Positions 7,145 to 18,760 of a stretch of DNA of 64,000 nt are shown piece by piece. A program made the position numbers and the translations under genes. The DNA comes from Deinococcus aquiradiocola (GTDB taxonomy: Bacteria; Deinococcota; Deinococci; Deinococcales; Deinococcaceae), in contig NZ_BMOE01000009.1 of the NCBI RefSeq assembly GCF_014646915.1, forward strand, positions 104,869 to 168,868. The letters run 5' to 3'. A model generated the notes under the pieces. The model worked only from the letters and a program-made list of their open reading frames with translations, ran no database searches and was not told where the DNA came from. Position 1 is the first letter of the stretch; every line of letters starts with the position of its first letter.

Positions 7145-8503
7145 ATGCTGAACCTGTCATCCGTCCGCCCCCAGGCTGCCCACCGCCTCCTCCCGCTGGC
7201 CGTCGCCAGCCTCGGCCTGGCCTCCGCGCAGGCCGCGACCCCCAAGCTCGACACGGGCGACACGGCCTTCATGCTCGTGTCGGCCGCCCTCGTGATGCTC
7301 ATGACGCCCGGCCTCGCCTTCTTCTACGGCGGCATGGTGCGCAGCAAGAGCGTCCTGAACACCATGATGATGAGCTTCATCGCGCTCGCCATCGTGGGCG
7401 TGCTGTGGGCCGTGATCGGCTACACCGTCGCGTTCGGCGCGGGCGGCAACACCATCGTCGGCAGCCTCGTGAACCTGGGCCTCAAGGGCACCACCGGCCC
7501 GAACGCCCTGACCGGCACCATCCCCACCCCGGTCTTCGTGGCGTTCCAGGCGATGTTCGCGATCATCGCGCCCGCCCTCATTTCCGGCTCCGTGGTGGAC
7601 CGCATGCGCTTCGGCGCGTTCGCGCTGTTCGTGGCGCTCTGGAGCCTGCTGATCTACTCGCCGCTCGCGCACTGGGTGTGGAGCAGTGACGGCTGGCTCT
7701 TCAAGAAGGGCGTGCTGGACTTCGCGGGCGGCACCGTCATCCACATCGCGGCGGGCGTGTCGGGCCTCGTGGCGGCCCTCGTGATCGGGCCGCGGATGCC
7801 CATGACGCGCCGCGCCACCCTGCCGCACAACGTGCCCTTCGTGCTGCTCGGCGCGGCCCTGCTGTGGTTCGGCTGGTTCGGCTTCAACGCCGGGTCCGCG
7901 CTGGGCGCCAACTACATCGCCGCGAACGCCTTCATGACCACCAACACCGCCACCGCCGCCGCGCTGCTCGGCTGGCTCGCGTGGGAACTGCTGCGCGGCC
8001 AGAAGCCCACCGCGGTCGGCGCGGCGACCGGCGCGGTCGTGGGCCTCGTCGCCATCACGCCCGCCTGCGGGTTCGTGAGCCCCATGGCGTCCGTCGTGAT
8101 CGGCCTCGTCGCGGCCAGCGCGAGCTTCTGGGCGGTGCAGCTCAAGACGCGCTTCAGACTGGACGACGCGCTCGACGTGTTCGCCTGCCACGGCGTGGCC
8201 GGCATCGTGGGCGCCCTGCTGACCGGCGTGTTCGCCAGCAAGTACGTCAACCAGACCATCGCGGGCGGCGTCGTGGACGGCAACTGGGCGCAGCTCGGCA
8301 CGCAGGCGGTCGGCGTGGTCGTCACCCTGCTGTTCGTGGGCATCGGCAGCTTCATCCTGCTGAAGCTGATCGGTCTGGTGATGCCGCTGCGCGTCACGGA
8401 ACGCCAGGAGACGGTCGGCATCGATCTCGTCTCCCACGAGGAAGAAGGTTACCGCGAGGCGGAAAGCAGCCTGAGCGCGCCTGTCATGCTCGGCGGCGAC
8501 TGA
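7145..8503 (+). CDS. amtB: Ammonium transporter AmtB
   Basis: Trimeric inner-membrane ammonium/ammonia channel; 452 residues. A cleavable N-terminal signal segment ends near ASAQA, and eleven membrane helices follow. The pore histidines are visible in PLAHWVW and in DVFACHGVAGIVG, matching His168 and His318 of E. coli AmtB. Other conserved parts are FFYGGMVRSKSVLNTMMMSF, DFAGGTVIHIAAGVSGLVAAL, and FGWFGFNAGSAL. The cytoplasmic tail (ERQETVGIDLVSHEEEGY) is the surface that P-II proteins grip. Shine-Dalgarno AGGAGA precedes the ATG. It lies 46 bases after glnK in one operon and is closed by a perfect hairpin. Confidence 0.97.
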   Translation: MLNLSSVRPQAAHRLLPLAVASLGLASAQAATPKLDTGDTAFMLVSAALVMLMTPGLAFFYGGMVRSKSVLNTMMMSFIALAIVGVLWAVIGYTVAFGAGGNTIVGSLVNLGLKGTTGPNALTGTIPTPVFVAFQAMFAIIAPALISGSVVDRMRFGAFALFVALWSLLIYSPLAHWVWSSDGWLFKKGVLDFAGGTVIHIAAGVSGLVAALVIGPRMPMTRRATLPHNVPFVLLGAALLWFGWFGFNAGSALGANYIAANAFMTTNTATAAALLGWLAWELLRGQKPTAVGAATGAVVGLVAITPACGFVSPMASVVIGLVAASASFWAVQLKTRFRLDDALDVFACHGVAGIVGALLTGVFASKYVNQTIAGGVVDGNWAQLGTQAVGVVVTLLFVGIGSFILLKLIGLVMPLRVTERQETVGIDLVSHEEEGYREAESSLSAPVMLGGD

Positions 8504-8520
8504 ATTTCACGCCCCTGAAC

Positions 8521-8547
8521 GCGGCCCGGTCCTCTCGACCGGGCCGC
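8521..8547 (+). terminator. Terminator after amtB
   Basis: Perfect 11-bp stem (GCGGCCCGGTC / GACCGGGCCGC) with a CTCTC loop. It separates amtB from the second glnK, which has its own promoter. The following T content is low. Confidence 0.65.
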
Positions 8548-8614
8548 GCTTCGTTGGGGCGTGCGGGCAAGACAGGCGGGCTGCGCGACCGCCCGGATGC
8601 TCTATGCTCGCGGT

Positions 8615-8989
8615 ATGAAACTCATCACGGCGGTCGTGCGGCCCGAGCGCGTGCAGCAGGTCAAGGAAGCGCTGTTCCAGGCGGGCATCAGCGGCCTGAC
8701 CCTCTCGCGCGTCAGTGGTCACGGCGGTGAGCAGGAGGTCGTCGAGCACTACCGCGGCACCCGCGTGATGGTGGAGTTCCACGAGAAGGTCGAGTTCAAG
8801 ATGGCCGTCTCCGAACCCTTCGTGGAGATCGCCGTGCAGGCCATCTTGCAGGGCGCGCGGACCGGCGAGGTCGGCGACGGCAAGATTTTCGTGCAGTCGC
8901 TGGACCGCGTGATCCGCATCCGGACAGGCGAGGAGGACAACGCAGCCCTCACGCCCGTCACCGAGACGCAGCTGAACCCGCAGCGGTGA
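8615..8989 (+). CDS. glnK: P-II nitrogen regulatory protein, second copy
   Basis: A 124-residue P-II protein nearly identical to the copy before amtB, with the same T-loop (Tyr46 present, Val at 51), B-loop and C-loop (IRIRTGEEDNAAL). The differences are conservative, for example Ser-Arg for Thr-Lys near residue 31, and Ile and Leu changes near 70-80. Long runs of identical DNA in the two genes point to a recent tandem duplication or continuing gene conversion. Unlike the first copy, this gene is leaderless: TATGCT (8603-8608) lies 6 bases before the ATG, so the two paralogues must be expressed under different control. Confidence 0.93.
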   Translation: MKLITAVVRPERVQQVKEALFQAGISGLTLSRVSGHGGEQEVVEHYRGTRVMVEFHEKVEFKMAVSEPFVEIAVQAILQGARTGEVGDGKIFVQSLDRVIRIRTGEEDNAALTPVTETQLNPQR

Positions 8990-9340
8990 CGCGTACACGC
9001 CGTCCGCTGAGCGCATCTATAGGCTGTTCTCATCTAGACAGCAGAAAGTAAAGGCCCGACGCGCCCTGCACGCCCCCCACCGCCCCTCCCACGCCCCTGA
9101 CACCGCACGCCTACCCTGTCTCCCAGAGGGGGAACACGGCCCGGTCGGGATGCTTGTCCCGTTCTGCAGCAGGAAAAGCCTGTGGTAACATAACGCCGAG
9201 CTTGACATTAACGGTTCGTCGGGCATCACCAATTTCTGTGAATCCCGAACACCACGCCCCTGGGGCGCGGTGTCTTGATGCACGGAGCCACAACAGCCTG
9301 GACCAGGGACAGCCTGCACCACCAGGAAAGGAGGGAGAAT
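8990..9340 (+). promoter_or_regulatory. Gene-free leader region of the V-ATPase operon
   Basis: No convincing gene. Candidate promoter parts are TAACAT (9185-9190) with a TCTGCA-like -35, and a consensus TTGACA at 9202-9207 that lacks a good -10 at 17 bp. The leader then runs to a strong Shine-Dalgarno sequence AAGGAGGGAG ending just before the TTG start of the first ATPase gene. Which promoter is used cannot be settled by eye. Confidence 0.4.
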
Positions 9341-9658
9341 TTGGACGCTTCAAGTCGAGTCCTGAGTGAACTTGCCGCCCGTGAGCAGGCGCTGGACGCC
9401 AAGATCGAGGCCGCCCGCACTGCCGCTCAGCAGCAGGTGCAGGCCGCCGAGGCCCAGGCGGCACAGATTCTGAAGGACGCCGAGGGACGCATTCAGGCCA
9501 TGACGGCCGCGCACGAACTGGAGGTGGACGGCGAAGTACAGGCCATCCGCAGCCAGGCTCAGACGCAGGCCAGCACGCAGGCGCAGGCCACCCGTGACCG
9601 TGCCGAAGGCAAGCTGCAGCAGGCCATCGAAACCATCATGAGGGCGGTGCTGCCTTGA
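9341..9658 (+). CDS. V-type ATP synthase peripheral-stalk subunit G/H
   Basis: Peripheral-stalk coiled-coil subunit that pairs with subunit E to hold the V1 head still against rotor torque. The 105 residues are almost entirely a heptad-rich, Ala/Gln/Glu-rich helix (LAAREQALDAKIEAARTAAQQQVQAAEAQAAQ, shown here only in part), as in Thermus subunit G. The TTG start is chosen because a near-perfect AAGGAGGGAG lies about 4-7 bases upstream and no ATG/GTG fits. The last codons overlap the start of the next gene (TTGA). First gene of the operon. Confidence 0.85.
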   Translation: MDASSRVLSELAAREQALDAKIEAARTAAQQQVQAAEAQAAQILKDAEGRIQAMTAAHELEVDGEVQAIRSQAQTQASTQAQATRDRAEGKLQQAIETIMRAVLP

Positions 9659-11703
9659 TCAACCAGATGCAGCAGGTGGTGGTGGCGGGCCGTCAACGCG
9701 ACAGCCGCGCCATCATGCAAGCCCTTCAGACGGCGGGCGTGCTGCACATCGTTCCGGTCGACACCTCCAGCCACGCCTCCGCCGGCGCGTTCCAGACCGG
9801 ACCGCTCGGCGGGGCCGCCGCCGACGAACGCCGCGAGACCGAACGTCTCCTGGCGCGCACCGAGAGCAGCCTCGCGCAGATCGGCGTGCCGAAAGACACG
9901 ACCCGTTCCGCGCTGCTGCCCGAGGACCAGTGGGCCGCGCTCGTCGAGTCGGTCGCCACCCCGGCCGCCGCCCTCGAGGACCGCGAGGCGGCGCTCCGCA
10001 GCGACCTGGACGCCCGGCGCACCTATGGTGATGTGGTGTCGGTGCTGTCCAAGCTGGCGTCCCGCCTGGACGAACGCCCCCGCTTCGCGGTGCTGTCCCT
10101 GACCACCGAGAAGCCCGAGGAACTCCAGGCGGCCGACGCGGCCCTGCGTGCCGAACTCAAGGACCGTTACGCCCTGAGCAGCGCCCCCGTGCGCGATGGC
10201 CTGAACGCCGTGGTGGTGGCCGTGCTGGCCGCCGACCGCGAACGTGCCCGCAGCGCCCTCAGCAAGGCCCGCCTCGGCGAGCTGCGCCTCCCCGGCCGCT
10301 TCGAGCGCCTCCCGCTCGCGTCGGTCGCGCAGGAGTTCGACCGGATCGGCAGCGGCAGCGACGCCGCCCTGAACGACGTGCAGGCCCAGAAGAAGCGCCT
10401 CGCCGACCAGCACGGCCCCGCCCTGCTGAGCGTGCGTGACGCCCTCGCGGACCGCGTCGCCATCGATGACGCCCGTGCCCAGACGGCGCGCGGCAAGTAC
10501 GGCTTCGTGCTGCAGGGCTACGTGCCCGTGGACCGCGTGGACGGCATGAAGGCCGCCCTCTCGCCCTTCGGCAACAGCGTCCTCACCGAACTGAGCGCCG
10601 TGGACGAGCACCACAATGCGGGCGCCATCCCGGTGCAGCTGAAGAACAACGACTACACCCGGAACTTCGAGTTCATGCTCAACATCTCCGACCCGCCCCG
10701 CTACGGGACCTTCGATCCCAGCTGGGTGGTGGCGTTCTTCTTCCCGATCTTCTTCGGCTTCATCGTCGCGGACATCGGCTTCGGCGCGCTGTTCCTCGGC
10801 GTCGCCATCTACATGCTCGGCAAGAGCCGGCGCGGCGAGAGCATGCCCGTCAACCTGCTGGGCCTGACGCTCGACCCCGCCACGCTGTACCAGGTGGGAT
10901 ACGTGCTGCGCACCATGAGCCTCTGGAGCATCCTGTTCGGCGCGCTCACCGGTGAGTTCTTCGGGAACATCCTCGAGAAACTGCACGTCTTCTACGTTGA
11001 CCCCGGCATCATCAAGAGCCTGTGGGGCGTCACCCTGACCGGCGAGGAGCACGCCACCGGGATCTTCCCGATCCTGCTGCCGCGCGTCCTGCCGGAATTC
11101 TCCAACACCCTGATGGTCATCTGCCTCCTGATCGGCATCGTGTTCGTGCTGTGGAGCTGGGCGCTGCGCCTGCAGCTGTCCTTCAAGCACAAGCACATGC
11201 ACCACTTCTGGGAAGCGCTCGGCATGCTGGGCGGCCTGGTGGGCCTCATCTGCCTCGCCTTCGTGTCCCGCGCGGGCCGCGACTTCGGCGCGCTCGGCAA
11301 CTTCAGCGACTGGCGCGTGGACCTGATGATCGTCGGCTTCGTGGTGTTCGTGGTCGGCCTGATCATGTCCCGCGCGGTCCTGATGCTCATCGAGATCCTC
11401 TCGCAGGGCGGCAGCATCATCAGCTTCACGCGTCTCTTCGCGGTCGGCGTGGCCGCCGCGATCCTCGCGAACCTCGCCACGGACCTCGGCTGGAGCCTGG
11501 GCGGCACGCTGCCCGTCATCGGCCCGATCCTCGGCATCCTGGTCGGCCTGCTCGTCCACACCTTCCTGTTCGTCCTGACCATCCTCGGTCACGTGATGCA
11601 GCCCATCCGACTGATGTGGGTCGAGTACCTCAACCCGACCGGCTTCTACCAGGAGAACGGCATCCGCTACAACCCCTTCGCCCGTGTCAGCCTCCGCAAG
11701 TAA
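9655..11703 (+). CDS. atpI: V-type ATP synthase subunit I (a-subunit)
   Basis: Membrane stator subunit that forms the two half-channels for ions and anchors the peripheral stalks; 682 residues. The first about 330 residues are a cytosolic helical arm with paired coiled coils. The second half holds about seven or eight membrane helices, beginning NISDPPRYGTFDPSWVVAFFFPIFFGFIVADIGFG, a hallmark of V-type I subunits (quoted beyond motif length only by its start NISDPPRYGTFDP). The conserved arginine segment near ISFTRLFAVGVAAAILANLA is visible. TTG start: it overlaps the previous stop, and LINQMQQVVVAG aligns with the N-terminus of the Thermus protein, supporting this over ATG 12 bases later. 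Confidence 0.95.
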   Translation: MINQMQQVVVAGRQRDSRAIMQALQTAGVLHIVPVDTSSHASAGAFQTGPLGGAAADERRETERLLARTESSLAQIGVPKDTTRSALLPEDQWAALVESVATPAAALEDREAALRSDLDARRTYGDVVSVLSKLASRLDERPRFAVLSLTTEKPEELQAADAALRAELKDRYALSSAPVRDGLNAVVVAVLAADRERARSALSKARLGELRLPGRFERLPLASVAQEFDRIGSGSDAALNDVQAQKKRLADQHGPALLSVRDALADRVAIDDARAQTARGKYGFVLQGYVPVDRVDGMKAALSPFGNSVLTELSAVDEHHNAGAIPVQLKNNDYTRNFEFMLNISDPPRYGTFDPSWVVAFFFPIFFGFIVADIGFGALFLGVAIYMLGKSRRGESMPVNLLGLTLDPATLYQVGYVLRTMSLWSILFGALTGEFFGNILEKLHVFYVDPGIIKSLWGVTLTGEEHATGIFPILLPRVLPEFSNTLMVICLLIGIVFVLWSWALRLQLSFKHKHMHHFWEALGMLGGLVGLICLAFVSRAGRDFGALGNFSDWRVDLMIVGFVVFVVGLIMSRAVLMLIEILSQGGSIISFTRLFAVGVAAAILANLATDLGWSLGGTLPVIGPILGILVGLLVHTFLFVLTILGHVMQPIRLMWVEYLNPTGFYQENGIRYNPFARVSLRK

Positions 11704-11776
11704 ACGCACGCTGACCCGCCTCACCCACCATCTCGTTCGGACCAGTCCCGGTTCACCCCAATTCCGGAGGAATCCC

Positions 11777-12082
11777 ATGAAGAACATCACCAAGTACCTG
11801 CCCGCCGCCGCCGCCCTCGCCACCGCCGCCGTCAGCTCCGACGCCTTCGCGCAGGCCGCGACCGGCACCACCACCAGCGACGTGGGCCTCAAGGCCATCG
11901 GCGCGGGCCTCGCCCTCGGCCTCGGCGCCGTCGGCACTGGCCTCGCCCAGGGCCCCATCGGTGCGGCCGCCGCGGGCGTCACCGCCGAGCGTCCCGAGAA
12001 GTTCGGTCAGATGGCCATCTGGTTCTTCATTCCCGAAACCCTGGTGATCTTCGGCTTCGTCGGCTTCTTCCTCCTCAAGTAA
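11777..12082 (+). CDS. atpK: V-type ATP synthase rotor ring subunit K (proteolipid)
   Basis: Rotor c-ring subunit that carries the ion; 101 residues. It has an N-terminal signal peptide (KYLPAAAALATAAVSSDAFAQA), as seen in Thermus subunit L. A two-helix hairpin follows: the Gly/Ala-rich first helix GLALGLGAVGTGLAQGPIGAAAAG, the polar loop AERPEKFG, and the second helix IWFFIPETLVIFGFVGFFLL. The Glu in IPETLV is the ion-binding carboxylate. Shine-Dalgarno GGAGGA lies 7 bases before the ATG. The 73-base gap after atpI is the largest in the first half of the operon, which may help set the higher dose needed for a ring subunit. Confidence 0.93.
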   Translation: MKNITKYLPAAAALATAAVSSDAFAQAATGTTTSDVGLKAIGAGLALGLGAVGTGLAQGPIGAAAAGVTAERPEKFGQMAIWFFIPETLVIFGFVGFFLLK

Positions 12083-12091
12083 GGCGCGATC

Positions 12092-12661
12092 ATGAGCCTT
12101 GCAGAGATTCTGGAACAGGAAGTCCAGGGCGAGATCACAGCCATCCAGCAGCAGGCCGCGCAGAAGGCCGCCGAGATCGTCGCCCAGGCGCAGGAACGCG
12201 CCCAGAGCATGATCGAGAGCCGCACGCGCCTCCTCGCCAGCGAGAAGGCCGCCGCGCTCACCCGCGCCCGCAGCGCCGCCGACCTCGACGGCAACGCCCA
12301 GCAGCTGAACGCCGCCAACACCCTCCAGAGCCGCGCCTTCGTGCAGGCTGAAGGGCAGCTGAAGGCCATCCCGCAGCACCCCGAGTACCCGCAGATCCTG
12401 GCCCGACTGATCCAGGAAGCCCACGCCGCGCTGCCCAGCGCCGACGCCATCGAAGCCAACCCGGCCGAAGTGGACGCCGTGCGTCAGGCCACGCAGACCC
12501 TGGGCCTGCCCCTCGAGGTCCGCCCCAACAGCAGCGTCGCCACCGGCGTGCGCCTCGTGGGTGCGGGCGGCAAGACCAGCGTTCAGAACACCCTGATCGG
12601 CCGACTCCAGGCCGGACGGGAGACCCTGAGCGCCCAGGTGTCACGCCTGCTCAACGAGTAA
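12092..12661 (+). CDS. atpE: V-type ATP synthase subunit E
   Basis: Peripheral-stalk subunit; 189 residues. The N-terminal about 80 residues form an Ala/Gln-rich coiled coil (EILEQEVQGEITAIQQQAAQKAAE in the first part) that pairs with the G/H subunit. The C-terminal globular alpha/beta domain that caps the A3B3 head includes ATGVRLVGAGGKTSVQNTLIGRL, a recognisable E-subunit segment. It is nine bases after atpK and ten before atpC, with no internal promoter seen. Confidence 0.92.
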   Translation: MSLAEILEQEVQGEITAIQQQAAQKAAEIVAQAQERAQSMIESRTRLLASEKAAALTRARSAADLDGNAQQLNAANTLQSRAFVQAEGQLKAIPQHPEYPQILARLIQEAHAALPSADAIEANPAEVDAVRQATQTLGLPLEVRPNSSVATGVRLVGAGGKTSVQNTLIGRLQAGRETLSAQVSRLLNE

Positions 12662-12671
12662 AGGGGGGACC

Positions 12672-13649
12672 ATGAACAACCCCTACGGATACATCAACGG
12701 ACGCATCCGCATGATGCGGGTCGAGCTGCTCGAAAGCCGCTCGCTGGACGAAGTGCAGAACGCGGCCAGCTACAGCGACTACCTGCGTCAGCTGTCCGAG
12801 ACCAGCCTCCGCGAGGACCTCGGCGAGGCCACCGCGCAGGGCGCGGGCCTCGGCCAGCTCGACGAGGCGCTCAGCCGCAACTACCTGCGCAGCGTCCAGA
12901 AGCTCCGCAGCATCGTGACCGGCCAGCCCGCCCAGGAAGTCGAGGCGCTGCTGCTCCGCTACGACCTGCAGAACATCAAGACCCTCGTGCGCGGCATCCT
13001 CACCGGACGCAACGCAGACGACATCGTGGGCGGCCTCATCCCGGCCGGCACGGTTCCCTGGGTCACGCTGCAGGGCGCCGCCCAGAGCACCGACGTGCCC
13101 TCGCTCGCCCAGACGCTCTCCGTCGCGGGCGGCAAGCTCGGCGGCGTGCTCCGCACTGCCGTCAGCGGCGGCGCGAACAGCATGCTGGACCTAGAAGTCG
13201 CGCTCGACCAGGGCTACTACCGTACGGTGCTGGCCGGGGTGCGCGGCGCCGCCGTCCGCCGGTACTTCACCCGCGAGATCGACGTGCGCAACCTGCTGAT
13301 CGCCCGGCAGATGCGCGGCACCGCCAGCAGCAACCGGTACTTCATTCCCGGTGGCCGCGACGTGACCGAAGCCGACTTCCTGCGTATCGCGGGCGGCGAC
13401 AACGGCACCGTGCCGGACCTCGCCCCGATCCTCGAAGCGGCGGACCTCGGCACGGCCGAAGCCATCGCCCGCCGGATGCTGAACGAGTCGGCCCGCAACG
13501 TCGCCATGAGCGACCCGCTCGGACCGGGCGTCGCCCTCGACTACCTGCGCCGCAAGGAACAGGAAATCGCGCGGCTGCGCCTCACGGGACGCGCCAAGTA
13601 CTACGGGCTGAGCCGTGACGAACTGCAGAAGGAGCTCGCTGATGGCTGA
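12672..13649 (+). CDS. atpC: V-type ATP synthase subunit C (central-stalk funnel, d-type)
   Basis: Funnel-shaped subunit that couples the central rotor shaft to the membrane ring; 325 residues and mostly helical. It begins YGYINGRIRMMRVELLES, the conserved opening of the V-type AC39/C family, followed by three quasi-repeated helical blocks. One of these is QNIKTLVRGILTGRNADD, matching the family segment D..NIk.llR....g. GGGGACC provides the ribosome-binding site. The last eight bases overlap atpF. Confidence 0.93.
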   Translation: MNNPYGYINGRIRMMRVELLESRSLDEVQNAASYSDYLRQLSETSLREDLGEATAQGAGLGQLDEALSRNYLRSVQKLRSIVTGQPAQEVEALLLRYDLQNIKTLVRGILTGRNADDIVGGLIPAGTVPWVTLQGAAQSTDVPSLAQTLSVAGGKLGGVLRTAVSGGANSMLDLEVALDQGYYRTVLAGVRGAAVRRYFTREIDVRNLLIARQMRGTASSNRYFIPGGRDVTEADFLRIAGGDNGTVPDLAPILEAADLGTAEAIARRMLNESARNVAMSDPLGPGVALDYLRRKEQEIARLRLTGRAKYYGLSRDELQKELADG

Positions 13650-13980
13650 CCACACGCAGAAGGTCGTGGTCCTGACCGACGCCGAAAGCGCCACCGGATT
13701 CCGGCTGGCCGGCAGCGAAGTCGTGGACACCACGCCCGAACAGGCCGTCGCCGAACTGGAACGCATGGTCACGCAGGGCAACTACGGCCTGATCGCCATC
13801 GACCAGTCCCTGATCGCCGACCCGGCCAAGGCCGTCGAACGCGCCATGCGCGGCCGCGACCTGCCGATCCTGCTGCCCATCCCCAGCCTGCAGGACGCGT
13901 TCTCCAGCGACACCGTGGACGCCAAGGCGTACATGGGCAAACTGGTCCGCGACACCATCGGCTTCGACATCAAGCTCTAA
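13642..13980 (+). CDS. atpF: V-type ATP synthase subunit F
   Basis: Small central-shaft subunit thought to regulate activity by conformational change; 112 residues with an alternating beta/alpha fold. It has VVVLTDAESATGFRLAGSEVV at the N-terminus, where the family has the TGFRLaG motif, and GNYGLIAIDQSLI in the middle. The ATG at 13642 lies inside atpC. An in-frame upstream codon exists but would lengthen the protein with atpC sequence. Confidence 0.93.
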   Translation: MADHTQKVVVLTDAESATGFRLAGSEVVDTTPEQAVAELERMVTQGNYGLIAIDQSLIADPAKAVERAMRGRDLPILLPIPSLQDAFSSDTVDAKAYMGKLVRDTIGFDIKL

Positions 13981-14101
13981 GCTGACCCCACCCCCGTCCG
14001 CCCGCCCGTACGTCAGCCACCTCCCCAGGGAACCCTGACCGCCCCTCGCCGGGACACCGGGCGCGGACGGAAGGCCAGCCGCAACACCCATCTCTTCGGA
14101 A

Positions 14102-14124
14102 CGCTCCCCACGGGAGCGCAAGGA
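14102..14124 (+). promoter_or_regulatory. Hairpin immediately upstream of the atpA ribosome-binding site
   Basis: Perfect 7-bp stem CGCTCCC / GGGAGCG with a CAC loop, ending one to two bases before the AAGGAG Shine-Dalgarno sequence of atpA. It sits in the 151-base gap between atpF and atpA, the only wide gap inside the catalytic half of the operon. An mRNA processing or stability role is plausible. Confidence 0.45.
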
Positions 14125-14131
14125 GCACCAC

Positions 14132-17295
<3,164 letters not shown>

Positions 17296-17375
17296 GGCCC
17301 CCGGCCGTGGACCCACCCGGTTCACGGCCACCTCAGCGGCCCGCCCCCCACCCCACCGGAAGGAGGTGAACACAC

Positions 17376-18056
17376 ATGGCAGAACAGATCAGCCCCACCC
17401 GCAGCGCCATGCTGGCGAGCAAAGCCAGCCTCAAGACCGCCAGCAGCGGCGCGGACCTCCTCAAGCGCAAACGTGACGCCCTCATCGGCGAGTTCTTCGC
17501 GCTCGTCAAGGACGCCCTCGCCGCCCGCGAGGAACTCAGCGGCGTGAGCAAGGGCGCGTACGTGTCCCTGTTCGGCGCGAAGTCCTGGGACAGCCCCGAA
17601 GCGGTCGAGAGCCTCTCGCTCGCCCAGGGCGGCGAGTACAGCATCGACATGCAGATCGAGAGCATCTACGGCGTCAAGGTCCCCAAGATCGCGATTCCCG
17701 AGCAGACGCGCGCGGAATTCAGCCCGATCAACGTCGGGTCCCGCACCATCCAGGCCGCCTCGGACTTCCAGGGCGTCATGGGCGCCCTGGTCAAGGTCGC
17801 CGCGACCGAAACGAAACTGCGCCGCATCGGCGAGGAGATCAAGAAGACCTCCCGCCGCGTGAACGCGCTCGAACAGGTCGTCATTCCCGGCATTCAGGCC
17901 GACATCCGCTTCATTCGCGGCGTGCTCGACCAGCGTGAACGCGAGGAAAGCTTCCGACTCAAGAAGATCAAGGCCAAGCTGGAAGGCGAAGCCGAGAAGG
18001 AAAAGAAGGAACGCCAGAACGCCCAGGCGGGCCTGCACGGCAGCGCCGCAGACTGA
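17376..18056 (+). CDS. atpD: V-type ATP synthase central-shaft subunit D
   Basis: Rotor shaft that turns inside the A3B3 head; 226 residues forming a long antiparallel coiled coil. It opens ISPTRSAMLASKASLKTA, matching the family start ..pTr..l..lk..L..a, and carries LLKRKRDALIGEF. The C-terminal half has RRVNALEQVVIPGIQADIRFI, the conserved rvNALe...iP.l.. segment, followed by a Lys/Glu-rich tail (KKIKAKLEGEAEKEKKE) that extends the second helix. Shine-Dalgarno GGAAGGAGG precedes the ATG. Last gene of the operon; a canonical terminator follows. Confidence 0.97.
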   Translation: MAEQISPTRSAMLASKASLKTASSGADLLKRKRDALIGEFFALVKDALAAREELSGVSKGAYVSLFGAKSWDSPEAVESLSLAQGGEYSIDMQIESIYGVKVPKIAIPEQTRAEFSPINVGSRTIQAASDFQGVMGALVKVAATETKLRRIGEEIKKTSRRVNALEQVVIPGIQADIRFIRGVLDQREREESFRLKKIKAKLEGEAEKEKKERQNAQAGLHGSAAD

Positions 18057-18072
18057 GCCTCACGCGGCAACG

Positions 18073-18101
18073 AAGACGGGTCCATGCGGCCCGTCTTTTT
18101 T
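18073..18101 (+). terminator. Rho-independent terminator of the V-ATPase operon
   Basis: Stem AAGACGGG / CCCGTCTT around a 9-base loop, ending in a T-run. It is the clearest canonical terminator on the plus strand of the window and also abuts the stop of the convergent HD gene. Confidence 0.85.
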
Positions 18102-18760
18102 CATGCCTGCGGGGCACGGGAACGCAGCAGCGCGTCCCAGCGGTCCTGCGCGTCCACCTCGTCCCGCGCCCCGGCGAGGACCGTCACGGCCGCCTGCAGG
18201 TGAGTGCGCGCCCCGCCCTCTAGGCCCGAGAATTCCGGCGTGACGTACACCGCCCGCCCCAGGAAGCCCTCCAGCACCCGCGTCCGCCCGGCCTGGTACG
18301 CGGGCCACGGCACGAACCGGTACTCGGCCCGGATGGCCCGCTCGTACGCCCAGAAGGCCGCGTCCGGCGCGCCGAACACGCCGAGGTCGGCGTCCACCAG
18401 CAGGGCCGCCGCGCGGTCGGTGGGTGGTGCCCGGTGCTCCGTCTCCACGATCAGGCGGCGCACCTCGGCCACCAGTTCACCCTCTGCCCCCTGCGACTCC
18501 AGCCACGCCCCGAACCGTTCGGCGCTCCTGGCCTCGCTGTCCGTCCCGCGCGCGTCGTAGATCAGGTCATGGCCCCATACGGCCAGCCCCAGCGTGTCCG
18601 TCAGGACGCCCCGCTCCGCCAGGGCGTCCAGCATCGCCTGAACGTGCGCCGCCGTGTGGTATGCCCGTCCCGCCTCCGCGTAGAACGGCAGGCAGAAGGC
18701 CGGAGCGAGCCGCAGCAGCCGCCCGGCGTCCTGCCCGGTCATCCCGGCCGCCCCGCTCAT
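18101..18760 (-). CDS. HD-domain phosphohydrolase
   Basis: A 219-residue HD-superfamily metal-dependent hydrolase. Histidines of YHTAAHVQAMLD and the HD pair in VWGHDLIYDARGTDSE give the H..HD metal site. The closing Asp is in the segment ALLVDADLGVFG. The family resembles predicted HD phosphohydrolases annotated as possible nucleotide or phosphate-ester hydrolases. The substrate is unknown. Its ATG overlaps the stop of the nucleoside hydrolase gene upstream (ATGA), suggesting a linked role in nucleoside or nucleotide breakdown. Confidence 0.85.
   Translation of the reverse strand: MSGAAGMTGQDAGRLLRLAPAFCLPFYAEAGRAYHTAAHVQAMLDALAERGVLTDTLGLAVWGHDLIYDARGTDSEARSAERFGAWLESQGAEGELVAEVRRLIVETEHRAPPTDRAAALLVDADLGVFGAPDAAFWAYERAIRAEYRFVPWPAYQAGRTRVLEGFLGRAVYVTPEFSGLEGGARTHLQAAVTVLAGARDEVDAQDRWDALLRSRAPQA

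Noticed and set aside
9202..9230. Full sigma-70 promoter from the TTGACA upstream of the ATPase operon
   Set aside because: At 16-18 bp spacing the -10 position reads ATCACC or similar, so only the -35 matches; kept as a low-confidence note.
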